A DNA stretch of 64,000 bases from positions 992,001-1,056,000 of the forward strand of contig NZ_AP028665.1 of assembly GCF_041154455.1 (NCBI RefSeq). Direction: 5' to 3'. How positions within the stretch are numbered: position 1 is the stretch's first letter; each line of letters starts with the position of its first letter. The translations under genes and the position numbers were made by a program. The notes beneath the pieces are model-generated. The model was not told where the DNA came from, ran no database searches, and saw only the letters and a list, made by a program, of their open reading frames with translations. This stretch comes from Variovorax sp. V213 (lineage in GTDB: Bacteria; Pseudomonadota; Gammaproteobacteria; Burkholderiales; Burkholderiaceae_C). This document shows positions 1 through 8,426 of this stretch, in pieces.

Positions 1-1027
1 CCGTGCCGCCCAGCATCTGCACGCAGCGGTCCGCCACGCGCCCGCACATCTCCGACGCGAAGTACTTGCAGATCGACGCCTGCATGGTCACGTCCTCACC
101 GGCGTCGCGCTGGCGCGCGGTCTGCAGGATCAATGCCCGTGCGGCCTGGATTTCGGTCTGGCAGTCGGCGATCAAGGCCTGCACCAGCTGGAAGCTGGCG
201 ACCGGCTGGCCGAATTGCCGACGCTGGCAGGTCCACGCGACGGCTTCGTCCAGCATGCGGATGGCGGGGCCCGTGCACAGCGCCGCAAGATGGATGCGCT
301 GCTTGTTGAGCACCTTCATTGCCGTCTTGAAGCCCATGCCCTCCACGCCGCCGATGATGCTGTCGGCCGGCACGCGGCAGTCGGCCAGATGCACCTCGGA
401 CACCGGCGAGCCGGCCTGCCCCATCTTGCGGTACGGCTCGCCCGTTGCAAGCCCGGGCGTTCCGCGCTCGACCAGGAAAGCCGATATGCCGTGGGCGGAC
501 CGATCTTGCGGATCGGTGCGCGCCATCACCGTGAACAGCCCCGCGATCGGCGCATTGGTGATGAAGCACTTGGTTCCGTTGAGCACGTAGTGATCGCCAT
601 CGCGTACGGCGCTCGTCGTCAGTGCGGTCGCGTCCGAGCCGGCACCGGGCTCGGTCAGCGCGAATGCGCCGGTCAGGGCGCCACTGGCCAGCAACGGCAG
701 GTAGCGGGCCTTCTGCTCGGGCGTGCCGTCTGCGACCAGGGCCTCGGAGCCAATGCCGGTATTGGTTCCAACGCGCGCCCTGAAAGCAACGGAGGCTTGC
801 GACAGCTCCATCGCAGCCAGCACCAGTTCTTCGGTCGTCATCCCGCCGCCGTTCCACGCCTGGGGAATGGACCACCCGAAAAAGCCCCGGCTCGCCAGGT
901 CATCCACGAGGTCGGCGGGCACTTCGTCCAGCTGCTCGACCTCCGCCTCACGCGGAATCAGTTGCTCGCGCACGTAGCGCCGCAGCGCGCCCAGCGTTTC
1001 ATTGAACGCAGAAGGATCTCGGATCAT
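1..1027 (-). CDS. acyl-CoA dehydrogenase, 3' end cut by the window edge
   Basis: FAD-dependent dehydrogenase that introduces a trans-2 double bond into an acyl-CoA. I translated the minus strand from the ATG at 1027; the frame stays open to position 1, giving about 342 residues of a family that is normally 380-400. The start reads MIRDPSAFNETLGALRRYVR. The flavin and substrate signature AFALTEPGAGSDA lies near residue 135, followed by HYVLNGTKCFITN, and the visible end ASEMCGRVADRCVQMLGG is the usual C-terminal helix region. It lies 82 bp after the SDR gene and is probably the third gene of a Bug-SDR-dehydrogenase operon. The true C-terminus and the acyl-chain preference cannot be seen. Confidence 0.93.
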   Translation of the reverse strand, partial: MIRDPSAFNETLGALRRYVREQLIPREAEVEQLDEVPADLVDDLASRGFFGWSIPQAWNGGGMTTEELVLAAMELSQASVAFRARVGTNTGIGSEALVADGTPEQKARYLPLLASGALTGAFALTEPGAGSDATALTTSAVRDGDHYVLNGTKCFITNAPIAGLFTVMARTDPQDRSAHGISAFLVERGTPGLATGEPYRKMGQAGSPVSEVHLADCRVPADSIIGGVEGMGFKTAMKVLNKQRIHLAALCTGPAIRMLDEAVAWTCQRRQFGQPVASFQLVQALIADCQTEIQAARALILQTARQRDAGEDVTMQASICKYFASEMCGRVADRCVQMLGGT

Positions 1028-1109
1028 ATGTTCTCTTCACAATGAAGGCATGGCGGCATGCCTTGTTCTCGATGGGTCCGACCGGCCTCCCGTGGCAGGC
1101 CCGGCGGCA

Positions 1110-1868
1110 TCAGTTGGCGGTGTAGCCGCCGTCGACCGGCAGGATGGTTCCGGTCACGTAGCGCGCCTGCTGCGAAGCCAGGAACACCACAGGCCCTGCG
1201 ATGTCCTGCGGGTCGCCCACGCGGCGCAGAAACGTGCGGCGCACCATCCGCTCATGGCGCTCGGCGTCATCCGCGATGTGGGCGGTCATGGGCGTCATCA
1301 CCAAGCCGGGTGCCACGGCATTGACGCGCACGCCATGAGGCCCGAAATCTCGCGCCAGGAACTTGGTCAATTGAGCGACAGCGCCCTTCGAGGCGCCATA
1401 GGCCATGTGGGCCGAGGTCGCGACGAGCGAGGTGATGGATGCCACGTTGACGACGGCGCCGCGTGTGCGGTACAGGCCTTCGGTGCATGCCACCGTCAGA
1501 TTGAGCACGCCCTTGACGTTCACCGCCATCACGTGGTCGATGTCTTCCGAAAGCGCCTGTGCCTCGAACGTGGCACTGCGGCCACCCACACCGGCGTTGT
1601 TCACGAGCACGCCCACGGGGCCCCAAGCCTGCTCCACGTCGGCAACCAAGGCGGCGCATTGCGCGGCATCGCGCACGTCCAGCGCATGGGGTCGCACCCG
1701 GTCGGTGGGGTAGCCCGTGCGCGCGGCCGCGTCGCGCGTCCCGTCGGCGTCCAGGTCGGTCAGTGCCACGCGGCAGCCGGCCTCGAGCAGGCGGGTTGCA
1801 ATGGCAAAACCGATTCCCTGGCTCGCGCCGCTGACCAGGGCCACGGTGTCGTCGAACAGCGGACTCAT
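1110..1868 (-). CDS. SDR family NAD(P)-dependent oxidoreductase
   Basis: Classical short-chain dehydrogenase of 252 residues, likely oxidising or reducing a hydroxyl/keto group, possibly a 3-hydroxyacyl-CoA intermediate given its neighbours. The Rossmann glycine motif GASQGIG is at residues 14-20, NNAG at 90-93, and the catalytic Ser-Tyr-Lys set is S144, Y157 and K161 (YGASK). The C-terminal VTGTILPVDGGYTAN is typical of FabG-like members. The ATG directly follows the TGA of the upstream Bug gene, so translation is probably coupled. Family is certain; substrate is not. Confidence 0.93.
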   Translation of the reverse strand: MSPLFDDTVALVSGASQGIGFAIATRLLEAGCRVALTDLDADGTRDAAARTGYPTDRVRPHALDVRDAAQCAALVADVEQAWGPVGVLVNNAGVGGRSATFEAQALSEDIDHVMAVNVKGVLNLTVACTEGLYRTRGAVVNVASITSLVATSAHMAYGASKGAVAQLTKFLARDFGPHGVRVNAVAPGLVMTPMTAHIADDAERHERMVRRTFLRRVGDPQDIAGPVVFLASQQARYVTGTILPVDGGYTAN

Positions 1869-2828
1869 TCATTGCCCCTGCTTGGGCAGGTCCAGGCGCT
1901 GAAGCAGGGGCACCCAGCGCTGCGTCTCGGCCTTCACATAGTCGGCCAGCGCTTGCGGTGTGCCGCCGCGAGGCTCCATGCCGATCGCTTGCGAACGCGC
2001 GATGAAGTCAGGATCGACCAACACCTGGTTGACGGCGCGGTTGAGCTTGTCGACAGTGTCCTTCGGCGTGGCGGCAGGCGCGGAAAGCGCATACCAGAGC
2101 AGCGCCTCGATGTCGTAGCCCTGCTCCTTGAAAGTGGGTGCTTCCGGCACCTGCGGGAGACGCTTGGAGTCCATCACACCCAGTACGCGCATCTTGCCCG
2201 CCTTGACGTGCTGCAGCGGGCCAGTGATGGAGGTGCCCTGGATGTCGGTCTGGCTGCCGAGCAGGGCCTGCAGGCCGGGAGAATCTCCGTTGAACGGGAT
2301 GTGCGTCGTGCGGATGCCGGCCATGCCCTCGAAGGCCAGTGGCGCCAGGTTGGTCAGGACGGATGCGCCCGGGGAGCCCCGGTTGATCTTGTCCGGATGG
2401 GCCTTGGCATAAGCCACCATTTCCTTGATGTTCTTGTAAGGCAGATCCGAGCGTCCCACGATGATGGTCGGCTGATAGGCGATCTGTGTGACCGGCGTGA
2501 AGCTCTTCACGGGGTCGTAGGGCAGTTTGTCGTACATCACGGTGTTGCTGGCCAGAATGCTCAGCGAGCTCATCAGCAAGGTGGTGCCATCGGGCTTGGA
2601 ACGGGCCACGCTGTCTGCTGCCACGATGCCGCTGGCGCCGGGCTTGTTCTCCACGATGGTCTGGGTGCCATGCTTGGTGAGCTCCGAAGCCAGCAGCCGC
2701 GCGTATTGGTCCGTTCCGCCGCCAGCCGCGAAAGGAACCACGATACGCAGGGGTTGCTGAGCCTGCGCCGCAGCGACGGCGAGGCCCAGCCCGAGCAGAA
2801 AGCCGCTGAGGCGCTTTCGGATATGCAT
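1869..2828 (-). CDS. Bug family tripartite tricarboxylate transporter receptor
   Basis: Periplasmic solute-binding protein of 319 residues, the extracytoplasmic receptor of a TTT-type uptake system. The N-terminus has a basic start and hydrophobic core ending in AVAAAQAQ, a Sec signal peptide with cleavage near residue 24. The mature start LRIVVPFAAGGGTDQYAR is the diagnostic Bug loop that contacts a carboxylate, and the pattern VENKPGASG follows. It leads a leftward operon with SDR and acyl-CoA dehydrogenase, which suggests a carboxylic acid that is then activated and beta-oxidised. No membrane TctA/TctB partner is in the window, as is usual for orphan Bug genes. Confidence 0.93.
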   Translation of the reverse strand: MHIRKRLSGFLLGLGLAVAAAQAQQPLRIVVPFAAGGGTDQYARLLASELTKHGTQTIVENKPGASGIVAADSVARSKPDGTTLLMSSLSILASNTVMYDKLPYDPVKSFTPVTQIAYQPTIIVGRSDLPYKNIKEMVAYAKAHPDKINRGSPGASVLTNLAPLAFEGMAGIRTTHIPFNGDSPGLQALLGSQTDIQGTSITGPLQHVKAGKMRVLGVMDSKRLPQVPEAPTFKEQGYDIEALLWYALSAPAATPKDTVDKLNRAVNQVLVDPDFIARSQAIGMEPRGGTPQALADYVKAETQRWVPLLQRLDLPKQGQ

Positions 2829-3183
2829 TGCGATGTCTCCTGAATGGGCCGCTGAGAATGGTTTTTTCTCAGTTTAGGAGCGCGGGAATCGCGACATGCA
2901 TCAAGGCATGAAAAGGTGCTTTGTAGTTTTAGGGGGAATTGCTGCGGACTGCATCCGAACGGCAAGCAACAGCCAACAGCGGCTAAGCCACGCGGCCGAC
3001 CAACCCGACGATAACCATAGGTACGTCAACACCCCTTTATCGGTCGTTGATTCAGTCTCACGTCTCACTCGTGACAACGAAAGTCACGAGAACACTCTAT
3101 TGCCATCGCTGGGCAAACGGTCAAGGCGCGGGAACCCTCGCGATCGATCGCTTAGTCCAGGTCCGGCGCCTCCGCACAGCTGC
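2829..3183. other. intergenic region upstream of the Bug gene
   Basis: No convincing gene in 355 bases. An inverted repeat CTGAGAA-N7-TTCTCAG sits at 2852-2872, 24 bases before the Bug start, where an operator or leader hairpin would be. A stretch of lower GC follows to about 2960. The Bug promoter should lie here but I cannot place -35 and -10 boxes with confidence. Confidence 0.4.
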
Positions 3184-3543
3184 CTAAGCCGCCAAGGTCG
3201 GCAACCTGGCTGTACAGGTTTGCCAGTGTTGATGGCGCTTTAGGCTGGCCACTCCGGGTACCCGTGAATCGATCGAGAGAAGCCCGAATACATGCGGGAG
3301 ATTGCCCGACAGGCGTGCCACGCCACACCGCGGGGCTGTTTCTTCCACACCAATCGCAAAAGGCTCTTGCTCGCGAAAGAAGAGCGCCTTCACGACCTCG
3401 CCCCGCATCTTCGTCTCCGTGCGATTCAGTTCGGCCGTGCTTCCCACCGCCACGGCGGACACCGAGACAAGGCGGCCCTTGACCTCCAGCATCAGCTTCG
3501 CGTACAGGTGGGTCTCGGGAGCATCAGCCAACGAGGAGGGCAT
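3184..3543 (-). CDS. hypothetical protein coupled to the MFS gene
   Basis: Open frame of 119 residues whose ATG directly follows the TGA of the MFS permease gene (TGAATG), so it could be translated by reinitiation. The first 65 residues read like a real protein (THLYAKLMLEVKGRLVSV, then EVVKALFFREQEPFAIGVEE), while the tail from about residue 75 looks less natural. It may be a truncated or frameshifted gene. I do not recognise the family and assign no function. Confidence 0.4.
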   Translation of the reverse strand: MPSSLADAPETHLYAKLMLEVKGRLVSVSAVAVGSTAELNRTETKMRGEVVKALFFREQEPFAIGVEETAPRCGVARLSGNLPHVFGLLSIDSRVPGVASLKRHQHWQTCTARLPTLAA

Positions 3544-4860
3544 TCACAGCTTTTTGAAGGCGGTCTCGCGCATCGCAAGCACCGTGACGATGCCCGAAAT
3601 GGCGAAGCCGATAACTAAGAAAGTCGGAGCGATACCCAGCCCCGTGACGCCCACGAGCCATGTGGCGATGAATGGGGCAAATCCTCCGGCGATGGCGGTC
3701 GACAGGCTGTAGATCGATGACATCCACCCGCTCCTGAGTTCAGTCGGAAAAATCTCGATCAGCGTGGCGGTGCCAGGCCCGCAGAATAGCGACAGCATCA
3801 ATGCCAGAGCCACTTCGACGATGAGCGCTTCGGCAAAACCGCCACCGGCCAAGAGAAACGAGAATAGGAGGTAGGTGAACACCGCGAACACCGCGCAGCC
3901 TGCCAGCAACACTGGACGGCGGCCCACACGGTCCGAGATCGCCCCCATGATCGGCGTGGCAGCGACCAGCGCGACGAGCCCCAGACTGCTGATCCAGAAT
4001 GTCTCCGAGGCAGGAATCTTCACATGTTTCTGCAAGAAAACTGGCATGTAACTCATTACGATAAAAAAGAGCAGGGACCAGGTCGACGCTAGGCTGAAAG
4101 TCACAATCGAGTTTTTCAGCTTGTTCGAATGGCGGGCCACTGGGGCGCGCATCTGACCCGAGGTACGCTCAGCCTTGAGCTTTTCGAAGGCAGGGGTTTC
4201 TCCGATTCGCCGGCGAATCACCACCGCGATCGGCCCGATGACCGCCGCGAACAAGAACGGCACACGCCATCCCCAGTTGTTGAAGGCTTCCTGGTTCAGC
4301 GTCGAACTGAGTATGGCTACCGTGATCGAGCCGAACAGGAGGCCGAGTGCGCCAGAAACCTGATGCAGGCTGCCGAAGAATCCACGTTTCGAATCGGGTG
4401 CCCATTCAACCATGTACATAGCCGCCGCGGCCCATTCACCGCCGAGCGAGAAGCCCTGGATCAGCCGCAGAGTGACCAGAAAGATTGGAGCCCACAGTCC
4501 AATACTGTCGTATGTGGGAAGGCAACCGATGGCAAACGTGCTTAAGGCCATCATCCACATGGTCGAGACCAGAAGCGAGCGTCGCCCGAGGCGATTGCCC
4601 AATTGCCCGAGCACAATGCCGCCAAGCGGTCGCGCTACAAAGCCTACGCCGAAGGTCGCGAAGGAAAGCAGCAACGACGTGCTATCAGAGGCGAAATGGA
4701 AAAAATTCTTCGAGAAGACAACGGCCAGATAGCTGTACGTTGCGAATTCGAACCATTCCAGAAAATGGCCGATTCCGCTCGCTAACATCGCCTTGTAACC
4801 CATGCCTGCAGTCGAGCTGCGCGGGGATGCTTCCCCTTGAAGGTTCATCGCTTGGTCCAT
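3544..4860 (-). CDS. MFS transporter, metabolite:H+ symporter (MHS) type
   Basis: Inner-membrane proton symporter of 438 residues, close to the usual length of the ShiA/ProP/KgtP group, which carries carboxylates and osmolytes. It starts GHFLEWFEFATYSYLAVVF, the hallmark first helix of MHS permeases. It carries RPLGGIVLGQLGNRLGRR in the loop 2-3 region and SDRVGRRPVLLAG in the matching loop 8-9 position. About 12 hydrophobic segments are visible. The ATG at 4860 has AGGAG seven bases upstream. A perfect 10-base palindrome GGTACGTACC at 4893-4902 lies upstream and could be an operator. The substrate is unknown; a carboxylate fits the CoA-transferase and hydratase upstream. Confidence 0.92.
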   Translation of the reverse strand: MDQAMNLQGEASPRSSTAGMGYKAMLASGIGHFLEWFEFATYSYLAVVFSKNFFHFASDSTSLLLSFATFGVGFVARPLGGIVLGQLGNRLGRRSLLVSTMWMMALSTFAIGCLPTYDSIGLWAPIFLVTLRLIQGFSLGGEWAAAAMYMVEWAPDSKRGFFGSLHQVSGALGLLFGSITVAILSSTLNQEAFNNWGWRVPFLFAAVIGPIAVVIRRRIGETPAFEKLKAERTSGQMRAPVARHSNKLKNSIVTFSLASTWSLLFFIVMSYMPVFLQKHVKIPASETFWISSLGLVALVAATPIMGAISDRVGRRPVLLAGCAVFAVFTYLLFSFLLAGGGFAEALIVEVALALMLSLFCGPGTATLIEIFPTELRSGWMSSIYSLSTAIAGGFAPFIATWLVGVTGLGIAPTFLVIGFAISGIVTVLAMRETAFKKL

Positions 4861-5069
4861 ATAAACTCCTGTCTGATAGACAACGGCTACGTGGTACGTA
4901 CCGCCGAGCTTGGCCGCCCTGCCAGGCCACCAGGTCGACCCGATAAGGTCATTGAAATTCTTGACGCGATGGATGAATGAGACCGCGTTGAAGCGGATGG
5001 CCGCTGCAAGAAGTCAGCGGTCAATCTGACCATCTCGAATGAGCGACGTTGGGAACAGCGATCACCTCG

Positions 5070-5804
5070 TTACCCCCGCTGTGCCCGCGCAAGTTCCTGC
5101 ATAGTGGCCCCGGCTTGGAGTGCTTCGACAAAGCCGGCTTCTGTCACTGTCGCGAAACGCGATTTCATGAGGGAAAACGCCGCCTGCGGCTTCTTCGCCA
5201 GCATCAGCGCGGCTGATGAGCTTCTTGAGAGCAGTTCGTCACGCGAAACCGTCGCGTCGACCAAGCCGATCTGCCCGCAGTGCTCGGCGGACAAGCGCGC
5301 GCCGCTCAAGACGATTTGATGCGCAATGGCTTGAGGCATAAAAAGTCCGAGCAACCACGGCGCCAAGGCGCTCACCAAGCCCCTGTCAATCTCGGGAAAA
5401 CCGAGTTCGAACTCTGGCGAAGCCAAGCGCGAATCTGAGAACAGCGCGAGGGCCGCCCCGCCGCCTAGGGTTAGTCCATTGAGTGCCGAGACCAAGGGCT
5501 TCGGGAAAGCACGAATAGCGCGATAGAGACTGCCGATCTCGAGCATCACGGCATTTGCTTCAGCCGGCGAGAGAGTCGACAGTTCTTTAATATCGTGTCC
5601 GGCACAGAACGCCCTGCCGTTGGCAGCCAGTACAAGCGCGGAGACTTCGTCATCGTGCCCCGCTTGATCGAATAACTGGCGCAAATCCTCCCGCATGGTC
5701 CGGTTGATCGCGTTGAGTTGATCCGGGCGATTCAGATGCACGACGAGCACACTGTCATGCCGATGCAGTGTGATCGTGGACCATTGGCGCGATGAGCAGT
5801 TCAT
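5070..5804 (-). CDS. enoyl-CoA hydratase/isomerase family protein
   Basis: Crotonase-fold enzyme of 244 residues that hydrates or isomerises an enoyl-CoA. The first oxyanion-hole segment is GRAFCAGHDIKEL and the second is NGLTLGGGAALAL, followed by ASPEFELGFPEIDRG. The position of the usual Glu of GGGxELAL is Ala here, whereas ELGFPEI retains a second acidic residue, so isomerase or another crotonase activity is possible. The ATG overlaps the CoA-transferase stop (ATGA), showing co-translation with the upstream gene. Probably works on the CoA ester made by that transferase. Confidence 0.92.
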   Translation of the reverse strand: MNCSSRQWSTITLHRHDSVLVVHLNRPDQLNAINRTMREDLRQLFDQAGHDDEVSALVLAANGRAFCAGHDIKELSTLSPAEANAVMLEIGSLYRAIRAFPKPLVSALNGLTLGGGAALALFSDSRLASPEFELGFPEIDRGLVSALAPWLLGLFMPQAIAHQIVLSGARLSAEHCGQIGLVDATVSRDELLSRSSSAALMLAKKPQAAFSLMKSRFATVTEAGFVEALQAGATMQELARAQRG

Positions 5805-7012
5805 ATGATCTTCTTCGCGCGCAAGTCCGCCAGCGCCGCGTCACTCAAGCCAAGCAGGCTTCGCAGCACATCGTCAGTCGCTTCGCCTAGCGACGGACCC
5901 GATGTGACTACACGCCCAGGTGTTCGCGACAGTTTGGGCACGGGTGCTTGCATCGTGACCGTGCCGCCGGCGCCGTCCGGACGTGTCACGAAGTTTTCAC
6001 GGGCCGCTACCTGGGGGTGACTTGCGACTTCTGCTACGTCTAGAATCGGCGCGCATGGAACATCGCTCTCCTGGAGCAGGCGAATTACGGTGTCCCGATC
6101 ATGCGAACGAACCCAGGTGCGCACGATGTTCTCTATCTCGTCCCTGTGCTTGACGCGCAGCGCGTTGGTGGTGAATTTCGAGTTGCTGTCCGCCAGATGC
6201 GGTGCGCTCATCGCGGTGGAAAGACGTGCGAACATCTTGTCGTCCGGTACGCCAATGGTGACGAAGCGGCCGTCAGCGCATTCGTAGTTCGCAGTTGGCG
6301 CCACGGTGGCCACTTGCGATCCGAAACGTTGACGCACGAACCCGGTGCGGTTGAATACGGCAAATGCTTCGTCCATCGTCTTGAGCATTGGCTCATAGAG
6401 CGCCAAGTCCACGACCTGGCCGAGCCCGGAGCGCTCCCGCTCGAACAGCGCCAGCATCAGTCCTAGTGCACCATAGACCCCCGCGACGTAATCTGCGAGC
6501 GAGGTGGGCCCCGGGTTGGCCGGCGGGCGGTCCACTTCACCGCTGATGGACAGGACGCCACTGAATGCATGCGCAATGCGTGCGAGCCCGATGTGCTCTC
6601 TCAGGGGGCCATTCTGGCCAAACGCCGACAGACGCAGCATCACCAGGCGGCGGTTGGCCGCGTGCAGCGTTTCCCAATCCAAACCCCAGCGCTCGAAGGT
6701 GCCGGGGCGGAAGTTCTCGACCACTACATCTGCTCGCTTTGCAAGGTCAATGAACAGATCGCGGCCTTCGGGCTTGCTCAGATCCAGAGTGACGGAGCGT
6801 TTGTTGCGATTCTCATTGAGCCACTGCATAGAAGCGTCTGGGGACGTTCCTTTGGTTCCGAATCGCCGAAGCGGATCTCCGCGCGGATGTTCGATCTTGA
6901 TGACTTGCGCGCCGAACTCCGCGAGAACGGATGCACTCAGCGGCGCCGCGATATACGTCGCCGCATCGAGAACGACCACCCCACTTAAAGCAGATTCCTC
7001 AGACATTGACAT
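5801..7012 (-). CDS. CaiB/BaiF family (class III) CoA-transferase
   Basis: Moves CoA between carboxylic acids through an aspartyl-CoA thioester. About 403 residues, the normal family length. The start LSGVVVLDAATYIAAPLS and EFGAQVIKIEHPRGDPLRRFG are the classic N-terminal motifs, followed by NRNKRSVTLDLSKPEGR. The family's catalytic Asp expected near residue 165 is in the SLADYVAGVYGALG segment. I chose the ATG at 7012 (MSMSEESALSG); an in-frame TTG at 7024 would add four residues. The stop overlaps the hydratase start. A divergent promoter region of about 195 bp separates it from the serine hydrolase gene. Confidence 0.93.
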   Translation of the reverse strand: MSMSEESALSGVVVLDAATYIAAPLSASVLAEFGAQVIKIEHPRGDPLRRFGTKGTSPDASMQWLNENRNKRSVTLDLSKPEGRDLFIDLAKRADVVVENFRPGTFERWGLDWETLHAANRRLVMLRLSAFGQNGPLREHIGLARIAHAFSGVLSISGEVDRPPANPGPTSLADYVAGVYGALGLMLALFERERSGLGQVVDLALYEPMLKTMDEAFAVFNRTGFVRQRFGSQVATVAPTANYECADGRFVTIGVPDDKMFARLSTAMSAPHLADSNSKFTTNALRVKHRDEIENIVRTWVRSHDRDTVIRLLQESDVPCAPILDVAEVASHPQVAARENFVTRPDGAGGTVTMQAPVPKLSRTPGRVVTSGPSLGEATDDVLRSLLGLSDAALADLRAKKII

Positions 7013-7207
7013 GTGCCGATCCAAGTAAAAGAAAACTGTAAGCGAGCAGCCATCCCACCTTGACCAAGTGATAGCTTACCGAGCCGCAGACTTTCGGAGT
7101 CCTCCAAAACCAGGAACTCGCATTTGGTAGGGCGTTGTTCGTCGCACTCGGCGCGCTAACGGCCACCGAAGCAATGTGCCCCTCTGATTCGCGAGAATTG
7201 CGGTTCC

Positions 7208-8389
7208 ATGCCTCATCTGATTCCCGAACACGCTCTCGCCGGAAATTCACCCCAGCTCATCGAAAAGGAATGCCCAAAGCGAGGACGCCCCAAGCAGGAA
7301 TGGCTGCTGTGCTTCGCGTATGTCTTCGCGCTGTTGCTCGCCGGTGGATGCACCACTGCAACGCCTGCTGCGCCGGTGGTCTTCCCGGAAGCATCCTGGG
7401 CGACGGCACCTGAGTCTGAACCAGGCAGCGCCTGCCGCCGCGAACTTGACGCCACCCGCAGCTACCTGCGCACGCTGGACACGACCGCTCTCATGGCGGT
7501 GCAGGATGGCCGCGTGCTGTTCAGTGAAGGGCCGGTCCAGACCGTCAGCATCGTGTTCTCTGTGCGCAAGAGCGTGCTCTCGATGATGTACGGCAAGTAC
7601 GTAGCCAGCGGCACCATCGACCTCGACCGCACGCTGGCCGACTTGAGCATCGACGACGTGGGCGGCCTGCTGCCCATCGAGCGGCAGGCCAGGCTGCGCG
7701 ACCTGCTCGCCGCGCGTTCGGGCGTCTATCACGCCGCCGCCAACGGCGGAGACGACGCGGCGGCCGCGCCGCCACGAGGGTCGCACGTGCCCGGCAGCTA
7801 TTTCCTCTACAACAACTGGGACTTCAACGCCGCGGGGACCGCGTTCGAACGCCTGACCGGCAGGAGCATCTACCATGCTTTCGCGGAAGATCTGGCCATA
7901 CCTCTGCAGTTCGAGGATTTCGACTTGGCCCGCCACGCACGCAGCGGCGACGCGCGGCGCTCCGAGCACCTGGCCTACCCCTTCTACCTGTCCACGCGCG
8001 ACATGGCGCGGCTGGGTTACCTGATGCTGCGCCAGGGCAATTGGCAAGGCCAGCAGCTCGTGCCGGCCGAGTGGGTCGCCCAAATGACGCGGCAGACCAC
8101 GCCCGCTGCACAGATGCATCCGCCGCACACGGCGCGGCGCGGCTTCGGATACGGCTACTTGTGGTGGCTGCTCGAAGAGCCGCAGGACTCGCCGCTGAGC
8201 GGCGCGTACATGGCCTGGGGCGTGCATGGCCAGTACATTCTCGTGGTGCCGAAACGGCAGATGGTGATCGCGCACAAGCGCCAAGTGCCCGTCGCGGGCA
8301 ACTGGAACGTCAGTTGGGTCGGCCCGGTGGCGTTTCTGCGCGCAGCGCGAACGTTGGCCGCAGCACCCTGCCGGGTGGGAGAGCAATGA
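7208..8389 (+). CDS. serine hydrolase, beta-lactamase/class C fold, putative lipoprotein
   Basis: Penicillin-binding-protein-like hydrolase of 393 residues; this family includes esterases and 6-aminohexanoate-dimer hydrolases. The SxxK motif is S-V-R-K in VFSVRKSVLS, and the second-motif Tyr is in YNNWDFNAAG, followed by YPFYLSTRDMARLGYLML. A hydrophobic segment ending LLLAGGC near residue 48 looks like a lipobox, though Ala at -3 is not ideal. The N-terminal 30 residues before it are long for a signal peptide, so the true start may lie downstream. The gene ends only about 12 bases before the IS66 element. Confidence 0.85.
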   Translation: MPHLIPEHALAGNSPQLIEKECPKRGRPKQEWLLCFAYVFALLLAGGCTTATPAAPVVFPEASWATAPESEPGSACRRELDATRSYLRTLDTTALMAVQDGRVLFSEGPVQTVSIVFSVRKSVLSMMYGKYVASGTIDLDRTLADLSIDDVGGLLPIERQARLRDLLAARSGVYHAAANGGDDAAAAPPRGSHVPGSYFLYNNWDFNAAGTAFERLTGRSIYHAFAEDLAIPLQFEDFDLARHARSGDARRSEHLAYPFYLSTRDMARLGYLMLRQGNWQGQQLVPAEWVAQMTRQTTPAAQMHPPHTARRGFGYGYLWWLLEEPQDSPLSGAYMAWGVHGQYILVVPKRQMVIAHKRQVPVAGNWNVSWVGPVAFLRAARTLAAAPCRVGEQ

Positions 8390-8426
8390 GTTCGCTGCGC
8401 GTACGACGAAAGGCGGCCATGGGACC

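Noticed and set aside
1002..2843. Long open frame of about 600 codons on the plus strand
   Set aside because: It is antisense to the SDR and Bug genes, which have clear family motifs; high GC keeps the opposite frame open.
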